DNA of 64,000 nt, from contig NC_087063.1 in the NCBI RefSeq assembly GCF_963678635.1, positions 39,076,759-39,140,758 on the forward strand, written 5' to 3'. Shown here piece after piece: positions 61,084-64,000 of this stretch. The notes beneath the pieces were generated by a model. The model ran no database searches and was not told where the DNA came from. It saw only the letters and a list, made by a program, of their open reading frames with translations. The DNA is from Symsagittifera roscoffensis. Its lineage: Eukaryota; Xenacoelomorpha; Acoela; Convolutidae. Each line of letters starts with the position of its first letter. The stretch's first letter is position 1. The position numbers were made by a program, and so were the translations under genes.

Positions 61084-63807
61084 ATAGACCGAATCAGGTT
61101 GCAAAAAGGTTGCGGTTTTTAAACAAGCTGTTTCAGCTGTGAAGTTTTTCAATTTTCCATGTTGTTTCATAGACGAAATTGGTTCCCGATTTGTTTTTCA
61201 TGTAAGCTACTCAAGCTTAACAAAATTGAAAAAAAAATGAATTTTTTTATGTACTGAATCGGCTCGCAAAAATTTTTATTGTTTTAAGCAAATTATTCCA
61301 GCTTTGAAACTTTGAATTTTTTCAATTCACTTCCTAGACTGAAACGGTTTGCCAAAAAATTAGTTTTTTAAGCAGGCTATATGATCTATGAAACTTTCAA
61401 ATTCTTCACCTTATTTTCTAGACTGAATTATTTCGCAAACATTTTGCGATTTTTCTTAAGCAAGCTTTTTGAGCTTTGGAAATATGAAATTTTTCAACTC
61501 GTTTCATGTACTGCAACGGTTTGCTAAAGTTTTGGCTTTTTTTGCAAGCTATACGCGCTATGAATTGTTCCAAATGGTTTTATAGACAAAATCAGTTTCC
61601 CAAAATTTGAATTCTATAACAAGCTATGCGAGCCTCGAGAATTTTGAAATAATTCAATTTATAGACTGAACCAAATTTTAAACAGTTTGATTTTTTATGA
61701 GCAATTATTTGATATTTGTAGCTTTGAAGTGTTTCAATTCAATTCATAAACTGGATCAGTTTGCGAAAAATTTGAAATTTGCAAGCAAGCTATTTCAGCT
61801 CTGAAGTTTTGAAGTTAACCAATTCAATTCATATACTGGATCCATTTGCGAAACAATTTCAGCTGTGACGACTTTCAATTTTTCCAAGTTGTTTCATAGA
61901 CGAAATTGGTTCCCGTTTTTTTTCAAGCAAGCTACTGAAGCATAAAAAAAAATGAAAAAAATCAAATTTTCTTATATAGTGAATCGGCTCGCAAATTAAT
62001 CAGTTTGTTTAGCAAGCTATTTACTCAATGAATTTTTTAAGTGTCACGTTAGTTTCTAGACTGAATCTTTTTGACAAAACTTTGCGTTTTTTAAGCAAGC
62101 CTTTTGAGCTTTGGAAAACTGAAAGATTTCAGTTCGTTTCATGTACTACTTCGGTTCGCTAAAAATTTGAGTTTTTTCTACAAGCAATTCAAACTATGAA
62201 ATTTTCCAAAAGGTTTCATAGACCAAATCAGTTTCGGAAAGGTTTTGAATTCTTAAACAAGCTATTTCAAATTTGCTTCTAGAGTGAATCTAATTTTCGA
62301 CAGTCTGATTTTTTAAGCAAGCTATTTGATATATGAAACTTTGAAGTAATTCAATTCATTTCACAGAGTGGATCACTTTAAGAAAAATTTGAGTTTTCCA
62401 AGCAATCGATTTGAGCTTTGAAATTTTGAAGTTAACCAATACAATTGATAGACTGAAATAGGTTGCAAAAAGGTTATGGTTTTTAAACAAGGTGTTTCAG
62501 CTATGAAGCTTTTCAATTTACCAAGTTGTTTCATAGACGAAATTGGTTCCCGATTTGTTTTTCATGTAAGCTACTCAAGCTTTACAAAATTGAAAAAAAA
62601 AATTTTATGTACTGATCGGCTCGCAAAATTTTTTATTGTTTTAAGCAAATTATTCCAGCTTTGAAACTTTGAATTTTTTCAATTCACTTCCTAGACTGAA
62701 ACGGTTTGCCAAAAAATTAGTTTTTTAAGCAAGCTATATGATCTATGAAACTTTCAAATTCTTCACCTCATTTTCTAGACTGAATTATTTCGCAAACATT
62801 TTGCGTTTTTTCTTAAGCAAGCTTTTTGAGCTTTGGAAATTTGAAACTTTTCAACTCGTTTCATATACTGCAATGGTTTGCTAAAATTTTGACTTTCTTC
62901 TGCAAGCTATACGCGCTTTGAATCGTTTCAAATGCTTTTATAGACAAAATCAGTTTCCCAAAAACTAAATTTTATAACAAGCTATGCGAGCCTCGAGAAT
63001 TTTGAAATAGTTTAATTCATAGACTGAATCAAATCTTAAACTGTTTGATTTTTTTGAGCAAATAATTGATTTTTGTAGCTTTGAAGTGTTTCAATTCAAT
63101 TCATAAACTGGATCAGTTTGCAAAAAATTTGAAATTTGCAAGCAAGCTATTTCAGCTCTGAAGTTTTGAAGTTAACCAATTCAATTCATATACTGGATCC
63201 ATTTGCGAAACAATTTCAGCTGTGACGATTTTTAATTTTTCCAAGTTGTTTCATAGACGAAATTGGTTCCCAATTTTTTTTTCAAGCAAGCTATTGAAGC
63301 ATAAAAAAATGAAAAAAATCAAATTTTCTTATTTACTGTATCGGCTCGCAAATTAATCAGTTTGTTTAGCAAGCTGTTTACTCTATGAAGATTTCAAGTG
63401 TTTCACTTTATTTTCTAGACGGAATCGGTTCGACAAAACTTTGCGTTTTTTCAGCAAGCATTTTGAGCTTTGGAAAACTGGAAGATTTCAGTTCGTTTCA
63501 TGTACTACTTCGGTTCGCTAAAAGTTTGAGTTTTTTCTACAAGCAATTCAAACTATGAAACTTTCCAAAAGGTTTCATAGACCAAATCAGTTTCGAAAAG
63601 ATTTTGAATTCTTAAACAAGCTAATTCAAATTTGCTTCTAGACTGAATCTATTCTTCGACAGTCTGATTTTTTTAAGCATACTATTTGATATATGAAACT
63701 TTGAATAAATTCAATTCATGTGACAGACTGGATCACTTTAAGAAAAATTTGAGTTTTCCAAGCAATCTATTTGAGCTTTGAAGTTTTGAAGTTAATCAAT
63801 GCAATTC
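61084..63807 (+). repeat. 2,723-bp dimeric HOR, second copy
   Basis: Nearly identical to 58361-61083. Differences I could see are few, for example GAAGTTTTTC for GAAGCTTTTC near 61141, GGTTATGG for GGTTGTGG near 62471, and ATTCATAGAC for ATTTATAGAC near 63016. A third copy begins at 63808. Confidence 0.9.
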
Positions 63808-64000
63808 ATAGACCGAATCAGGTAGCAAAAAGGTTGCAGTTTTTAAACAAGCTGTTTCAGCTGTGAAGCTTTTCAATTTTCCATGTTGTTTCATAGACAA
63901 AATTAATTCCCAATTTGTTTTTCATGTAAGCTACTCAAGCTTTAAAAAAATGAAAAAATTTAATTTTTTTTTATGTACTGAATCGGCTCGCAAAATTTTT

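Larger units (their letters stand above)
1..64000 (+). repeat. Satellite array of ~84-85 bp monomers, whole window
   Basis: Every stretch I read can be aligned to one monomer of about 84-85 bp, always in the same orientation. Recurrent landmarks are a TTTCATAGAC-like start, a GGTTCGCGAAAA-like core, a T-run followed by AAGCAAGCTATTCGAGC, then TTTGAAA and TTTCAAG. Distances between repeated landmarks fall on multiples of about 84 bp (for example 338, 420, 504, 754, 1005, 1360). The array continues past both window ends. No unique island longer than a monomer was seen. By family knowledge this is eukaryotic satellite DNA. The monomer does not match a satellite I can name, so the taxon is left open. 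Confidence 0.97.
52993..64000 (+). repeat. 16-mer HOR, ~1,360-bp period
   Basis: The marker ATAGAC(T/C)GAATCAGGTTGC and its variants starts at 52993 (ATCGAC form), 54354, 55718, 57074, 58361, 59725, 61084, 62448 and 63808. Spacings are 1361, 1364, 1356, 1287, 1364, 1359, 1364 and 1360 bp, so one unit is about 16 monomers of 85 bp. Monomer order is constant, including TTCGACAGTC, GTACTACTTCGG, GCTATACGCGC, CATACTGGATCCATTTG and GTTTAGCAAGCTG types. The array is still in this HOR at the window end. Confidence 0.93.

Noticed and set aside
1-64000. CRISPR array
   Set aside because: Repeats are contiguous with no unique spacers. What looks like a spacer is the less conserved half of the same monomer.
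1-64000. Leucine-rich or other repeat-protein gene, or a split viral or transposon gene
   Set aside because: Stop codons occur in all frames every few monomers, no frame exceeds 86 codons, and no conserved residues of a known repeat protein appear.
1-64000. CENP-B box
   Set aside because: I looked for TTCG followed by the spaced A and CGGG pattern. Monomers have TTCG but no properly spaced CGGG.
1-64000. Telomeric repeats or microsatellites
   Set aside because: Only homopolymer runs of up to about 13 A or T and a few short duplications were seen. There are no tandem hexamers.
1-64000. Rho-independent terminators from hairpin plus T-run
   Set aside because: The AAGCT dyad and T-runs recur in every monomer, the stems are short and A+T-rich, and no gene lies upstream.
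1-64000. Inverted monomers or an array strand switch
   Set aside because: The monomer landmarks read on the plus strand throughout. I found no place where the consensus continues on the minus strand.

Overview
This window is one uninterrupted satellite-DNA array. From base 1 to base 64,000 it is built of head-to-tail copies, all in the same orientation, of a diverged monomer of about 84-85 bp (roughly 750 copies). The array runs off both ends. I see no protein-coding gene, RNA gene, transposon, CRISPR array or operon. The longest open frames are only about 86 codons. They recur because the monomer is often exactly 84 bp (28 codons), so a reading frame survives from copy to copy.

The sequence is A+T-rich. 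A long tandem array with nested higher-order repeats (HORs) and no genes indicates eukaryotic constitutive heterochromatin, possibly centromeric or pericentromeric. I cannot name the organism, and centromere function is inference only.

The monomer can be read as five consecutive blocks: (1) TTATTTCATAGACTGAATC; (2) GGTTCGCGAAAAATTTGAG; (3) TTTTTTAAGCAAGCTATTCG; (4) AGCTTTGAAACTTTGAGATA; (5) TTTCAAG. It carries a palindromic CpG core (TTCGCGAA), a dyad AAGCT-N5-AGCTT, a second dyad TTGAAA-N10-TTTCAA and helically spaced T-tracts.

Layout, left to right. 1-12.5 kb: diverged monomers with short local HORs (an early 4-mer near 4.8 kb, a 5-mer of 420 bp at 7.5-8.7 kb) and dispersed duplicated blocks. 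12.5-13.5 kb: a 4-mer HOR of 338 bp (monomers A-B-C-D). 13.5-20.7 kb: the same A-B-C-D quartet inside longer units whose landmarks lie 7, 8, 10, 12 or 25 monomers apart, with a 504-bp and a 2.1-kb duplication. About 20.7-21.2 kb: switch to a second monomer family. 21-34.5 kb: that family, with 693-bp, 1,285-bp and 5.55-kb duplications and a tract of exact 84-bp single-monomer repeats. 34.5-48.75 kb: a homogeneous domain whose units have 6+3n monomers, n being the copy number of a three-monomer cassette (n from 0 to 5). 48.75 kb: a short inverted-repeat junction. 48.8-53 kb: mixed monomers with a ~706-bp duplication. 53-64 kb: a regular 16-mer HOR of ~1,360 bp, whose last four full units form two nearly identical 2,723-bp dimers.

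Nothing here acts as a gene system. The interest lies in the record of unequal exchange. Local homogenisation is strongest at 36-48 kb and 58-64 kb, and the left 12 kb is older and more diverged.
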